A DNA stretch of 64,000 nt from CAXSEF01 sp964236695 (GTDB taxonomy: Bacteria > Pseudomonadota > Alphaproteobacteria > Acetobacterales > Acetobacteraceae): the NCBI GenBank assembly GCA_964236695.1, contig CAXSFU010000008.1:1-64000 (forward strand), read 5' to 3'. Below the pieces are notes generated by a model, which saw nothing but the letters and a program-made list of their open reading frames with translations, did no database searches and was not told the DNA's origin. The stretch's first letter is position 1; every line of letters begins with the position of its first letter. Of this stretch, positions 24,842 through 33,728 are shown in pieces. Position numbers and translations under genes: made by a program.

Positions 24842-26563
24842 ATGACCAAGATCCGTCTGTCCCAGGACGATGTGCTGATTGTCGGTGCCGGCCTCGCCGG
24901 CCTGCTGACGGCGCTGCACCTGGCGCCGCAGCCGGTGACGATCCTGACCGCGGGCGCGCTCGGCACCCTGTCGTCAAGCGCCTGGGCGCAGGGCGGCGTC
25001 GCGGCCGCCGTCGGCCCGGACGACAGCACCGAACTGCACCTCGCCGACACGCTCGCCGCCGGCGCCGGCCTGTGCGACGCCCTCGCTGCCCGACGCATCG
25101 TCGAGGCCGGGCCCTCGGTGATCGAGACCCTCGCCCGCTTCGGCACCCGCTTCGACCGCGACGCGGACGGCACGCTGCGCGTCGGGCTGGAGGCCGCGCA
25201 CTCGCGCCGCCGCATCGTGCACGCCACCGGCGACGGCGCCGGCCGCGAGATCGTCCGCGCCCTGGTCGCCGCAGTGCAGGCCACGCCGTCGATCACCGTG
25301 CTGGAGGGCCTGTCCGCCCGCCGTCTGCTGCTCGACGGCCCCGCGTCTGAAGGCGGCCGGGTGTGCGGCGTGCTCGCGCAGCGTCGCGGCGAAAGCGTGG
25401 TGCTGCGCGCCTCGCGCGTGGTGCTCGCCACCGGCGGCGTCGGCGGACTGTTCCGCCACACCACCAACCCGTTCGGCGCGTACGGCGCGGGCATCGCCAT
25501 GGCCGCGCTGGCCGGCGCCGCCCTGCGCGGCATGGAGTTCGTGCAGTTCCACCCGACCGCGCTCGACGTCGGCCGCGACCCGATGCCGCTGGTCAGCGAG
25601 GCGGTGCGCGGCGAGGGCGCCGTCCTGATCGACGGCAGCGGCACCCCGGTGATGGCCGGCTTCGCCCGCGGCGACCTGGAGCCGCGCGACGTGGTGTCGC
25701 GCGAAGTGTGGCGCGTGCTCGCGGCCGGCGGCAGCGTGCGCCTCGACGCCCGCGGCATCGCGGATTTCGCGGGCCACTTCCCGGCGATCCACGCCTTCTG
25801 CCGCACCGCTGGCATCGACCCTACGGTCCAGCCGATCCCGGTGCGCCCGGCCGCGCACTACCACATGGGCGGCGTCGCGGTGGACGCCGTCGGCCGCACC
25901 GGCGTGCCCGGCCTGTGGGCCTGCGGCGAAGTGGCCAGCACTGGCCTGCACGGCGCCAACCGCCTGGCCAGCAACTCCCTGCTCGAGGCCGCCGCCTGCG
26001 CCCGCTTCGTCGCCGACGACCTCGCCACCACGTCTTCCCGATCCGCCCCCGCGCCCGACCTGCCGCTCACCCCCGCCGACCTGTCGCTGTCAACCGTTGC
26101 CCGCCTCGTCCCCGGCGCGCGTCGCCCGGCCTCCAGTCCGGTGCTCGGCGACACCGACGGCGGCGACGCGGCCCGGCGCGACCTCCTCGTGCCGGCCGAC
26201 GCCGCCATCGTCCGCCCTCTGGTCTCGCGCGGCCTCGGCGTGCTGCGCGACGCGCACGGACTGCGCGAGGCCGTGCTCGCCCTGCTGCCCCGCGTCGAGG
26301 CGGAGGACGCCGCCTCCGACCCGGCCCGCGTCGCCCTGCTGATCGCCGTAGCCGCCCTGCGGCGCGCCGAGCAGGTCGGCAGCCACTGGCGCACCGACAC
26401 CGCGCAGGCCGGCGCCGCGGGCACGCAGGACAACACGTCCGCCGCGCAGGACCGCCCGTCCACGCCCCTGCCGCTGCTGACCCTCGACGAGGCCCTCGCC
26501 GCCGCCCGCCTGCTGCGCGACGCGGTCGCCCTGCCGCAGCCGCTGCTCGCCAGGCGGGCCTGA
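24842..26563 (+). CDS. nadB: L-aspartate oxidase
   Basis: A 573-residue FAD enzyme oxidising L-aspartate to iminoaspartate, the first step of de novo NAD synthesis. The FAD-binding loop is VLIVGAGLAGLLTALHL near the N-terminus; SSAWAQGGVAAAVGPDDS, ATGGVGGLFRHTTNPFGAYGAG, EFVQFHPTAL, HYHMGGVAVD and GLWACGEVASTGLHGANRLASNSLLEA are family blocks. The C-terminal helical domain has an atypical polar insertion (TAQAGAAGTQDNTSAAQDRPST). It is 3 bp before nadC. Its start lies at the right edge of the repeat's flanking GATGACC. Confidence 0.95.
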   Translation: MTKIRLSQDDVLIVGAGLAGLLTALHLAPQPVTILTAGALGTLSSSAWAQGGVAAAVGPDDSTELHLADTLAAGAGLCDALAARRIVEAGPSVIETLARFGTRFDRDADGTLRVGLEAAHSRRRIVHATGDGAGREIVRALVAAVQATPSITVLEGLSARRLLLDGPASEGGRVCGVLAQRRGESVVLRASRVVLATGGVGGLFRHTTNPFGAYGAGIAMAALAGAALRGMEFVQFHPTALDVGRDPMPLVSEAVRGEGAVLIDGSGTPVMAGFARGDLEPRDVVSREVWRVLAAGGSVRLDARGIADFAGHFPAIHAFCRTAGIDPTVQPIPVRPAAHYHMGGVAVDAVGRTGVPGLWACGEVASTGLHGANRLASNSLLEAAACARFVADDLATTSSRSAPAPDLPLTPADLSLSTVARLVPGARRPASSPVLGDTDGGDAARRDLLVPADAAIVRPLVSRGLGVLRDAHGLREAVLALLPRVEAEDAASDPARVALLIAVAALRRAEQVGSHWRTDTAQAGAAGTQDNTSAAQDRPSTPLPLLTLDEALAAARLLRDAVALPQPLLARRA

Positions 26564-26566
26564 GCC

Positions 26567-27418
26567 ATGCCGCTGTGCCCGCTGCCCACGGTGATGCTCG
26601 AGCCCCTGGTGCGCGCCGCCCTGCTGGAGGACCTCGGCCGCGCCGGCGACCTCACCACCGACGCCATCGTGCCCCGCGACCTGCACACCACCACCGCGCT
26701 GGCCGCCCGCCAGCCAGGCGTGGTCGCCGGCCTCGACCTCGCCGTGCTCGCCTTCCGCCTGGTCGCGCCCTCGATCGATGTCGATGTCCACATCCCCGAC
26801 GGCGGCCGACTGCGCCCGGGCGACACGATCGCCACCGTGCGCGGCCCCGCCCACGGCGTGCTCACCGCCGAGCGCGTCGCCCTGAACTTCCTGGGCCACC
26901 TGAGCGGCATCGCCACCGCCACCGCCACGATCGCCGACGCGCTGGCCCACACCCGCACCCGCGTCACCTGCACCCGCAAGACCATCCCCGGCCTGCGCGC
27001 GGTGGAGAAATACGCGGTGCGCGCCGGCGGCGGCTCGAACCACCGCTTCGGCCTCGACGACGCGGTGCTCATCAAGGACAACCACGTCGCCATCGCAGGC
27101 GGCGTCCGCACCGCCCTGGAGCGCGCCCGCGCCCACGTCGGCCATCTCGTCAAGATCGAGCTGGAGGTCGACACCCTCGCCCAGCTGGAAGAAGCGCTCT
27201 CTGCCGGCGTCGACGCCGTGCTGCTCGACAACATGGACGTTTCCACCCTGCGCCAGGCCGTCGCCATGGTCGGCGGGCGCGCCATCACCGAGGCGTCCGG
27301 CCGCATCATGCCGCAGACCGCGGCGGAGATCGCGTCGAGCGGCGTGGACCTGATCTCGGTGGGCTGGCTTACGCACAGCGCCGCGGTGCTGGATATCGGG
27401 CTCGATCACAGGGCGTAG
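26567..27418 (+). CDS. nadC: Nicotinate-nucleotide pyrophosphorylase (quinolinate phosphoribosyltransferase)
   Basis: A 283-residue enzyme converting quinolinate and PRPP to nicotinate mononucleotide. Diagnostic blocks: LEDLGRAGDLTTDAI, ERVALNFLGHLSGIAT, CTRKTIPGLRAVEKYAVRAGGGSNHRFGL (PRPP/quinolinate-binding Lys/Arg/His), LIKDNHVAI, KIELEVDTLAQ and LLDNMD. It follows the nadB stop by 3 bp and closes the nadABC operon. The downstream region holds a type-1 element and then the type-2 double hairpin, which probably terminates the operon. Confidence 0.96.
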   Translation: MPLCPLPTVMLEPLVRAALLEDLGRAGDLTTDAIVPRDLHTTTALAARQPGVVAGLDLAVLAFRLVAPSIDVDVHIPDGGRLRPGDTIATVRGPAHGVLTAERVALNFLGHLSGIATATATIADALAHTRTRVTCTRKTIPGLRAVEKYAVRAGGGSNHRFGLDDAVLIKDNHVAIAGGVRTALERARAHVGHLVKIELEVDTLAQLEEALSAGVDAVLLDNMDVSTLRQAVAMVGGRAITEASGRIMPQTAAEIASSGVDLISVGWLTHSAAVLDIGLDHRA

Positions 27419-27420
27419 GA

Positions 27421-27556
27421 CGCAAGGCTGGGCTCTGCCCGGACCCGCAAAGGGCCGTGAGGCCCCTTGATCCCTTTAACTTAAGAAGCGAATCTCAAAG
27501 GCTTGCCTTTGGCGGGGTTTCCGCTTCAAGCATGGGGCAGGGCCCCTGGCCTTCCC
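27421..27556. repeat. Type-1 palindromic spacer element with nested 16-nt insert
   Basis: Left end CGCAAGG, A module GGGCTCTGCCC, B hairpins, and a right A module split by CCGCTTCAAGCATGG as in the copies at 20753 and 63609. It ends CCTTCCC just after nadC. Confidence 0.85.
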
Positions 27557-27582
27557 TAGAGGTTGTTATGAACCTCGAAGCA

Positions 27583-27738
27583 GTTCGCTGCTTCGGGCAG
27601 AAAGATAAGAGTCTTCTTTTTCTGAAGAAAAAGAAGCAAAAAGACTTTGCACATGCAGCTCCGAGCGCGCGGGCGACTCCGGAGCCCAATAGACAAAAGT
27701 TCTTTGGTTCTTTCTTTCAAGAAAGAACATGCTTTCTT
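27583..27738. repeat. Type-2 AT-rich double-hairpin repeat, copy 2
   Basis: Nearly the same as 11741-11896: both hairpins (CTTCTTTTTCT-GA-AGAAAAAGAAG; TTCTTTCTT-TC-AAGAAAGAA) and their immediate flanks are identical, while the GC linker differs. It lies between convergent nadC and the CXXCW gene, again suggesting a bidirectional terminator. Confidence 0.85.
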
Positions 27739-27784
27739 CCTGCTATGCTGCAAGAAATTAGGGATGGCAGGTCAGTAACACCCT

Positions 27785-28339
27785 CTAGGGCGCCGCCTCC
27801 ACCGGCGGCGACGCCATCGCCTGTCCCGCCTGGCTCCACCCCTCGATGCCCTGCGGGTACCACGTCACCGCGCGATACCCCCAACCGATCGCCCGCTTCG
27901 CCGCGTTCCACGAGCGCCAGCACTCCGGGTGGCAGTAGAACACCAGCGGCCGCCCCGGATCGCCGCCCGTCAGCGCGTCCAGGCGCCCGCGCACCCATTC
28001 CTCGGTCGACGGCGTCAGGACGGACTGCCCGGCGTCGGGAAGCCATACGCTGCCGGAGATGTCGCGATGCACGAGCGGCATCCAGATCGCGCCCGGCGGC
28101 ATCCCTTCCGGGCGGCGCTGCGCCACGCTGACGTCGACCAGCACCACGCCGCCGTAGGCCAGCAGCGCTTCCAGCTGCTCGGTGGTGACCACCCGCCCGC
28201 CGGCCAGCGTCGCCGGCACCGGCCCGCGCTCCTCGCCGCTCCACAGTCCGGGCGGTTCCGGCGTGGGCGCCGCCGCCGCGACCCAGACCGCAAGCGCCGC
28301 TGCCAGCAGCGCCCGCGCCCCGGCCCGCCCCGCCCGCAC
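27785..28339 (-). CDS. PQQ-dependent catabolism-associated CXXCW-motif rhodanese-like protein
   Basis: A 184-residue exported protein (signal LLAAALAVWVAAAAPTP) of the TIGR03865 type. The signature is FYCHPECWRSWNAAKRAIGWGY, where CHPECW is the CxxCW motif in the rhodanese active-site loop position; GAIWMPLVHRDI and VTWYPQGIEGW complete the fold. The family occurs with periplasmic PQQ alcohol dehydrogenases and may carry thiol or sulfur intermediates; its chemistry is not settled. It is the last of three minus-strand genes, 8 nt after the SoxYZ-like gene. Confidence 0.88.
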   Translation of the reverse strand: MRAGRAGARALLAAALAVWVAAAAPTPEPPGLWSGEERGPVPATLAGGRVVTTEQLEALLAYGGVVLVDVSVAQRRPEGMPPGAIWMPLVHRDISGSVWLPDAGQSVLTPSTEEWVRGRLDALTGGDPGRPLVFYCHPECWRSWNAAKRAIGWGYRAVTWYPQGIEGWSQAGQAMASPPVEAAP

Positions 28340-28347
28340 GACCCGGC

Positions 28348-29157
28348 TCAGGTGCCCCGGGCGGGCACGTCGAAGCCGTGCTCGAAGGTGGTGCCCTTGC
28401 TGTCGTGCGCGACCACGTCGAGCTTGCCGGGACCGGGCGGCACGAAGCTGAAGGTGATCGCAGGGTCGGTGGAAAGGGAGATGTCGGAGGAGACCTGCAT
28501 CACCTGCGTCCCGTTGTAGGTGATGTCCGTCTTGTCGAGGAACCGCGCCGGCGTCATCAGCCGGGTCACCTGATCCATCTGCATGCCGTTGAAGTTGGGG
28601 TGGCGGATCAGCAGTTGCGCCGTCACCGGCTTGCCCGGGACGAAGTCGCTGAGCAGGCGCAGCTTCATCTCGCCGAGCGCGCGCAGCGCCTCCTCGTCGT
28701 TCGAGCCGGCAGGCGCGGAGCAGCCGCCGGCCGCCTTCACGAAATCCTGCGTCATGTACAGCTTGCCGTCCGTGGTCTCGGCGACGGCCTGCATGCGCGT
28801 GTACTGATTCACCCGCACGCGCACCTTGATCTCGTTCGGATCAGCGAGCGGCCCGAAGGTGAAGGTCGCGGCCAGCGGCGACGGGTTGTCGTCGATCACC
28901 AGGTACACCGCCTTGACCGGCTTGGTGCCCGACAGGACGATCGACACCGGCACCAGCGCAGCGTCCAGCGCCCGCGGCGGCGCCTGCAGCGTCACCAGCC
29001 CGGCGCCGTCCTCCACGGCGCGGTCGCCGAAGATCGCGTGGCTGAGGTCGCTCCAGCGCGCGTCGCGTTCCGCCTCGTCCTCCGCGCGCGCCGCCGGCGG
29101 CAGCGCCACGAACAGCATCAGCGCCGGCAGCAGCGCCAGCAGGGCGGATCGTCTCAT
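28348..29157 (-). CDS. Quinoprotein dehydrogenase-associated SoxYZ-like carrier protein
   Basis: A 269-residue exported protein (signal MRRSALLALLPALMLFVALPPAARA). The first half is SoxY-like (SHAIFGDRAVEDGAGLVTLQAP...PVSIVLSG...VKAVYLVIDDNPSPLAATFTF) and ends in KAAGGCSAPAG, where Cys matches the SoxY swinging-arm Cys. The second half is SoxZ-like (MQMDQVTRLMTPARFLDKTDITYNGTQVM...FSFVPPGPGKLDVVAHDSKG). The fusion is typical of the quinoprotein-associated subfamily. The start at 29157 begins the signal peptide. It lies between the metallohydrolase and CXXCW genes. Confidence 0.9.
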   Translation of the reverse strand: MRRSALLALLPALMLFVALPPAARAEDEAERDARWSDLSHAIFGDRAVEDGAGLVTLQAPPRALDAALVPVSIVLSGTKPVKAVYLVIDDNPSPLAATFTFGPLADPNEIKVRVRVNQYTRMQAVAETTDGKLYMTQDFVKAAGGCSAPAGSNDEEALRALGEMKLRLLSDFVPGKPVTAQLLIRHPNFNGMQMDQVTRLMTPARFLDKTDITYNGTQVMQVSSDISLSTDPAITFSFVPPGPGKLDVVAHDSKGTTFEHGFDVPARGT

Positions 29158-29218
29158 GTCTCGGCTCCCCTTCGGCCTGCCTCGCGCCGGCAGTGCCACC
29201 TTGCAACGGCCAGCGCCG

Positions 29219-30169
29219 TCACTCCCACTCGAGTTCCTTGTACGCCTCGGTGACGTTGCGCCCGTTGTAGTCGTCGAACAACGCCCAGCGCGAGCGCTCG
29301 CCGGCGGCCACCGTGTCCACCGCCCGCTCGATCGGCACCCCGTCGCGGATCGCCGCCCGCGTCTGGGTCAGCAGCGCGGTGAGATACCCCTCGATCGGCC
29401 GCGACGCCTCCTCCCACGACAAACGCAGCGGCCCGTGCCCCGGCACCACCCGCGCCGCCCCCATCGCCTTGAGCACCGCGAGCTCGCGCAGCCAGCCGCG
29501 CAGGTCGCCGTCCAGCGAGGGCACCCTGTCGACGAACACCAGGTCCGCCGACAGCAGCGTGCCGGTCTGTTCGTCGAGCACGCTGAGGTCGTTGTCGGTG
29601 TGCGCGGCCCCGTGCGCGTGCAGGGACAGCACCCGCCCGCCAAGGTCGAGCTTCGCTCCGTCGGCCACCAGCAGCGTCGGCGGCACCACCGGCCCCGCCC
29701 CGCCCGCGCCGACGATGCCGTCCAGCGCCGCCTGGTAGTACGACCCGCGCGACGCCAGCGCCTGCGGCAGCCGCGCGTGGCCGACGAACACCGGCGCGTC
29801 GGGGAGGAACGCCCCGGCGCCGAAATGGTGGTCGGGGTGCACGTGGGTGAGCACGACGTAGCGGATCGGCAGCGTCGTCGCCGCCCGCACCGCAGCCCGC
29901 AGCCGCCGCCCGCACGCGAGGTCGCCGCCCGGGTCGATCACCGCGACGCAGTCCCGCCCGACCACGAAACCGGTGTTGGCGATGGCGTCCTGGTTGGCGG
30001 CGGTGGCGTTCTCGACCAGGCCCTTCTGGAAGAAAAGGCCGGCCGCGATCTCCTGCATGGCGAACGGCGTCTCGTCCGCCGGCGCCGCCCGGCCGAGCCT
30101 CGGCAGGCAGCACAGGCAGAAACCAGAGAACAGCGCGCTGCGTCGCGTGAGGATCGAACCGACCTGCAT
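29219..30169 (-). CDS. Quinoprotein relay system zinc metallohydrolase 2
   Basis: A 316-residue metallo-beta-lactamase-fold protein of the TIGR04559 type. A Tat-like or Sec N-terminus (LTRRSALFSGFCLCCLPRLGRA) implies export. Zinc ligands are in LTHVHPDHHFGAG (HxHxDH), HGAAHTDNDL and VPGHGPL. The family is found beside PQQ dehydrogenases together with SoxYZ-like and CXXCW proteins, as here. It is the first gene of the three-gene minus-strand unit. Only 65 bp separate its start from the divergent DUF255 gene, so they share a control region. Confidence 0.9.
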   Translation of the reverse strand: MQVGSILTRRSALFSGFCLCCLPRLGRAAPADETPFAMQEIAAGLFFQKGLVENATAANQDAIANTGFVVGRDCVAVIDPGGDLACGRRLRAAVRAATTLPIRYVVLTHVHPDHHFGAGAFLPDAPVFVGHARLPQALASRGSYYQAALDGIVGAGGAGPVVPPTLLVADGAKLDLGGRVLSLHAHGAAHTDNDLSVLDEQTGTLLSADLVFVDRVPSLDGDLRGWLRELAVLKAMGAARVVPGHGPLRLSWEEASRPIEGYLTALLTQTRAAIRDGVPIERAVDTVAAGERSRWALFDDYNGRNVTEAYKELEWE

Positions 30170-30234
30170 GACGTGCTAGGTCGGCGCTGGCCGGGACGGT
30201 GTCAACGATCCCTGCGCACGGGAGCGGAGCTGGC

Positions 30235-32619
30235 ATGAGCATATCGGCAGACACGGGCGCATCCACCGGCGTGCCTGCACGCCTCGCCCTTGCGCCCCGG
30301 CGAGCGCCGCACGCCGGCCTGCGACGCCTGGCCGTCCTCGCGCTGCTGGCGGCCGCGACACCCGTGGCCGCCGCGGAGAACCGCCTCGCCCGCTCCGACG
30401 ACCCCTACCTGCTGATGCACGCCCATGACCCGGTGGACTGGTACTCCTGGGGCCCGGAAGCGCTGGACAAGGCGCGGCGCGAGGACAAGCCGATCTTCCT
30501 GTCCGTCGGCTTCAGCGCCTGCTTCTGGTGCCACACCATGCAGCGCGAAAGCTTCTCCGACCCCGCGATCGCCGCCCTGCTCAACGCCTCGTTCGTGAGC
30601 ATCAAGGTGGACCGCGAGCAGCGCCCGGAGCTCGACGCGCTGTACGGCCTCGCCGCCGACGTGCTCGCCGGGCAGTTCGGCTGGCCCAACAACGTGTTCC
30701 TCACCCCGGACGGCAGGCCGTTCGCCGACGTCAGCTACCTGCCGCCGCACGACGACAGCTTCGGCCAGCCCGGCTTCGACACCCTGCTCGCCACCGTGCG
30801 AGACCTGTGGGCGCAGCACCGCGACCAGGCCACGGCCAAGGCCGACCGCACCGTCGCCGCCATGCGCGACGCCCAGGGTGCGCAGTCGGCCGCCGCACAG
30901 GTGCCGCTTGCGCCGCAGGACTGGATGGAACGCGCGCACGCGCTCTACCTGTCGCGCCTCGACCCCGCCAACGGCGGCCTCGGCGGCGAGGGCGGCAAGT
31001 CGCCGCACGCCCCCGTGCTCGCGCTGATGCTGGCCGCGCAGGAGGAGCACCCGGACGCGGAGACGGAGAACTGGCTGCGCGCCACCCTCGACGCGATGGC
31101 GTTCGGCGGCATCGACGACCAGCTCGCCGGCGGCTTCCACCGCTACAGCACCGACGAGGCCTGGGCGATCCCGCACTACGAGAAGATGCTCGGCGACAAC
31201 GCGCAGCTGCTCGCCGCCTACGCCGACGCGGCAGGCCTGCTGCACGACCCGCTCTACCGTGCGGTCGCGATCGACACTGGCGCCTGGATGATCCGCGAGC
31301 TGGGCACGCCCGGCGGCGGCTTCCTCAACTCCGAGGACGCGCGCAGCGGCGACGCCGAGGGCGCCAGCTATCTGTGGAGTCGCGAGGAGATCACGGCCGT
31401 GCTCGGCGCCGCCTCGGCAGCGCGCTTCCTCGACGCCTATGCGATCAGCAGCGACCAGCCCGCGGTCCGCGGCGAGCCGGAGCGCGGCGTGCTGCGGCTG
31501 CGCGTGCCGATCGAGGACACGCTGCGGCGCACCGGACAGCCCGACGCGGTGGCATTGCTGAACTCCCTGGCGCCGCAGCGCGCGGCCTTGCTCGCCGTGC
31601 GCGACGCCCGGCCGCAGCCGCGCCGCAACACGCAGGTCGTGGTGGCGGAGAACGGCCTGGCGACCGCGGCGCTTGCGGGCAGCGCCGGGCCGCTGGGCCG
31701 GCCGGACTTCCTGGCCCAGGCCACGGCCGCCGCCCTGCACCTGTGGGACGCCGCGTGGGACGAGCGCGCCGGCCTGCTGCACCACGAGCTGATCGACGGC
31801 CGTGCGGAAGGGGAGGGCACGCTCGACGACTACGCCCTGCTGGCCGGGGGCGCGCTGGCGCTGGCGCAGGCCACCGGCGACGCGCAGTGGCACGCGCGCG
31901 CGGAGCGCCTCGCAGACGCGATGCTGCGCCGCTTCGCACAGCAGCCCGCCGGTGGCCTGGTCGCCTCCGCCGCGCGCGACCTGATCCTGCCGCCGTACGA
32001 CACCGGCGACGATGCGCAGCCTTCCGGCACGTCGGCGGCGATCGCCGTTCTGCTGCGCCTCGACGGCCCGGGCGACGCCGCCGCGGCGCTGCGCGCGGCC
32101 TCGTGGATCAGCGGCGCGGTGGCGGCGCGCCCGGACGCGTGGCCCGCGGCGATCCTGGCCATGGCGCAGGGCCGCGCCACCCTGCTGCGCCAGCCCGATC
32201 CGCAGCAGGTGACAGCCGCCGTATCCCGCCCGTCTCCCGCCGGCTTCGCGCTGCCAGACACCGCCGCGCACGTGCACGCGGAGGCCACGCTGCACGAGCA
32301 CGACGGCGCGGCGGAGCTTGCGGTCACGCTGCACGTCGACCCCGGCTACCACGTCAACGCAAACCCGGCTTCGTCGGCGGACCTGCTGGCGACCACGCTG
32401 CACGTCGACGGCCTGGACTCCGCCGCGGTGCACTACCCTGCCGCGGTCGCGCTGCACCCGAGCTTCACGCCGGCAACGCTCGACGTCTACGAGGGAGCGA
32501 CGCGGATCACCGCGACGCTGGCGGCGGCAGGGCCGGTGTCCGGCAGCGTGGACGTGCAGGCCTGCACGATGACCCTGTGCCTGCCGCCGGCCACGCTGGC
32601 GTTCACAGCGAAACCCTGA
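30235..32619 (+). CDS. Secreted DUF255 thioredoxin-like protein with C-terminal DsbD-like domain
   Basis: A 794-residue protein. A signal sequence lies at about residues 28-48 (LRRLAVLALLAAATPVAAA). It is followed by the DUF255 thioredoxin-like domain: NRLARSDDPYLLMHAHDPVDWYSW, then SVGFSACFWCHTMQRESF, with CFWC in place of the usual CHWC, and KVDREQRPELD. The middle is an (alpha/alpha)6 region (GGFHRYSTDEAWAIPHYEKMLGDNAQLL). The last 120 residues resemble the DsbD N-terminal domain (DPGYHVNANPASSADLLATTLHVDG). Start 30235 has GGAGCGGAG upstream. Divergence from the quinoprotein accessory genes suggests linked thiol redox work in the periplasm. Confidence 0.85.
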   Translation: MSISADTGASTGVPARLALAPRRAPHAGLRRLAVLALLAAATPVAAAENRLARSDDPYLLMHAHDPVDWYSWGPEALDKARREDKPIFLSVGFSACFWCHTMQRESFSDPAIAALLNASFVSIKVDREQRPELDALYGLAADVLAGQFGWPNNVFLTPDGRPFADVSYLPPHDDSFGQPGFDTLLATVRDLWAQHRDQATAKADRTVAAMRDAQGAQSAAAQVPLAPQDWMERAHALYLSRLDPANGGLGGEGGKSPHAPVLALMLAAQEEHPDAETENWLRATLDAMAFGGIDDQLAGGFHRYSTDEAWAIPHYEKMLGDNAQLLAAYADAAGLLHDPLYRAVAIDTGAWMIRELGTPGGGFLNSEDARSGDAEGASYLWSREEITAVLGAASAARFLDAYAISSDQPAVRGEPERGVLRLRVPIEDTLRRTGQPDAVALLNSLAPQRAALLAVRDARPQPRRNTQVVVAENGLATAALAGSAGPLGRPDFLAQATAAALHLWDAAWDERAGLLHHELIDGRAEGEGTLDDYALLAGGALALAQATGDAQWHARAERLADAMLRRFAQQPAGGLVASAARDLILPPYDTGDDAQPSGTSAAIAVLLRLDGPGDAAAALRAASWISGAVAARPDAWPAAILAMAQGRATLLRQPDPQQVTAAVSRPSPAGFALPDTAAHVHAEATLHEHDGAAELAVTLHVDPGYHVNANPASSADLLATTLHVDGLDSAAVHYPAAVALHPSFTPATLDVYEGATRITATLAAAGPVSGSVDVQACTMTLCLPPATLAFTAKP

Positions 32620-32756
32620 CGCAGGACACCGGCGGCTGAACCTCGGCCCGGGTCCCTGGAGCCTTTGGGGAGACCCTGCCTCGTGCCGGTCCCTAAAACC
32701 GGGCCTTTGGCGGGGGCCAGACACAGAGTTGTACTCCGGGGTCTCACTTGAGATTC

Positions 32757-32886
32757 GGAAAGCAAGGCCAGGGGCTCTGCCCCTGGACCCCGCCAAGGGA
32801 GCCCCTTGGATGGCTCTACTTGAGGGAGGCCGGGTCCAGGGACGGCTCGCCCCTGGCGGGTCCAGGGCAGAGCCCTGGCCTTCCTC
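32757..32886. repeat. Type-1 palindromic spacer element
   Basis: Left end AAAGCAAGG, A hairpin CCAGGGGC-TCT-GCCCCTGG, B hairpin CCAAGGG-AG-CCCCTTGG, tandem right A hairpins, ending CCTTCC. A more decayed copy seems to precede it at about 32640-32720 (GGAGCCTTTGGGG..GGCCTTTGGCGGGGGCC). Confidence 0.85.
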
Positions 32887-32899
32887 GCCGCAATCAGCC

Positions 32900-33577
32900 T
32901 CAGCCCGCGGTGTCCGTTTCCGTCTTCGCCCGGCGCGCGCGACGCGGCGCGGGACGCGGCGGCGCCGGCATCTCTGCCGCCTCTGGCGACTGCGCCTCGA
33001 TCGCTGCGGGCTCTTCGTGCATCGCCTCCTCCTGCACCTCGCTCGGCGCCGGAGCCTTGGCCTTGCCGCGCGTGGCCTTGCCGGCCGGCTTCGCGGCGCG
33101 CGGCTTGGCGCTCGCGCGCTTCGGCGCCTCGGGCTTCGCGGCTTCCGGCTTGGCGGCCGCCGCCTTCGTGGAAGGCGCGGCCTTGCGGGCGCGCGACGCC
33201 GCCGGTGCAGGCGCGGCCTTCCTGGCGGTGGCGGTGCGCGATGCCGGCTTGGCTGCGCGCGACGCCGGCTTCTCCGCCGCCTTGCCGTTGGCGGTGCGCG
33301 ATGACGCCGCCTTGGTGGCGCGCGCGGGCGCCTTCGCCGGCTCGGCCGCGGCGGTGCGCGCGGAGCGCGCGACGCTCGCCGCACGCGTCTTGGCGCGCGC
33401 CGCCATGATCTTCGCGCGCTCCTTGCGCACCTTCATCTCGTCGCGGATCATCGCCAGCGCCGCCTTGGCGACCGACGCCTGCATCGCTTCCGGGATCTCC
33501 TCGATCGCGGCGAGGAACGCGCGGCTCACCGGCTTGGCGCCGCGTGGCGAACGGGTGGATGTGTCTGCTTTGGCCAT
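32900..33577 (-). CDS. Ala/Lys/Pro-rich, histone H1-like basic protein
   Basis: A 225-residue protein. The first 65 residues are an ordinary helical domain (PVSRAFLAAIEEIPEAMQASVAKAALAMIRDEMKVRKERAKIMAARAK). The rest is low complexity, with repeated KPASR, KAAP and AAKPEA motifs like histone H1 or AlgP tails, then an acidic/Pro end. It could compact DNA or RNA; nothing fixes the role. The ATG at 33577 (MAKADTSTRS) is preferred; the longer frame is not H1-like. It is alone on its strand. Confidence 0.68.
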   Translation of the reverse strand: MAKADTSTRSPRGAKPVSRAFLAAIEEIPEAMQASVAKAALAMIRDEMKVRKERAKIMAARAKTRAASVARSARTAAAEPAKAPARATKAASSRTANGKAAEKPASRAAKPASRTATARKAAPAPAASRARKAAPSTKAAAAKPEAAKPEAPKRASAKPRAAKPAGKATRGKAKAPAPSEVQEEAMHEEPAAIEAQSPEAAEMPAPPRPAPRRARRAKTETDTAG

Positions 33578-33728
33578 GGCGTCCTGGCAACTCCCTGTTT
33601 CTCGCGATGGCGTCACGCCAGCGAATCGGCACCGCATGCGCTGCGGCTCCGTGGTTCATCAGCAAGTGCGGCACGGCGGTTCGTCAAGCGTTTCCCGTGC
33701 GCCCGCGACGGCGCACGTGCCCTTTACG

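Noticed and set aside
11760..27650. Short peptides such as KVFLLLFLQKKK encoded by the type-2 repeats
   Set aside because: They come from the AT-rich hairpins themselves, occur on both strands and have no ribosome site; termination is a simpler explanation.
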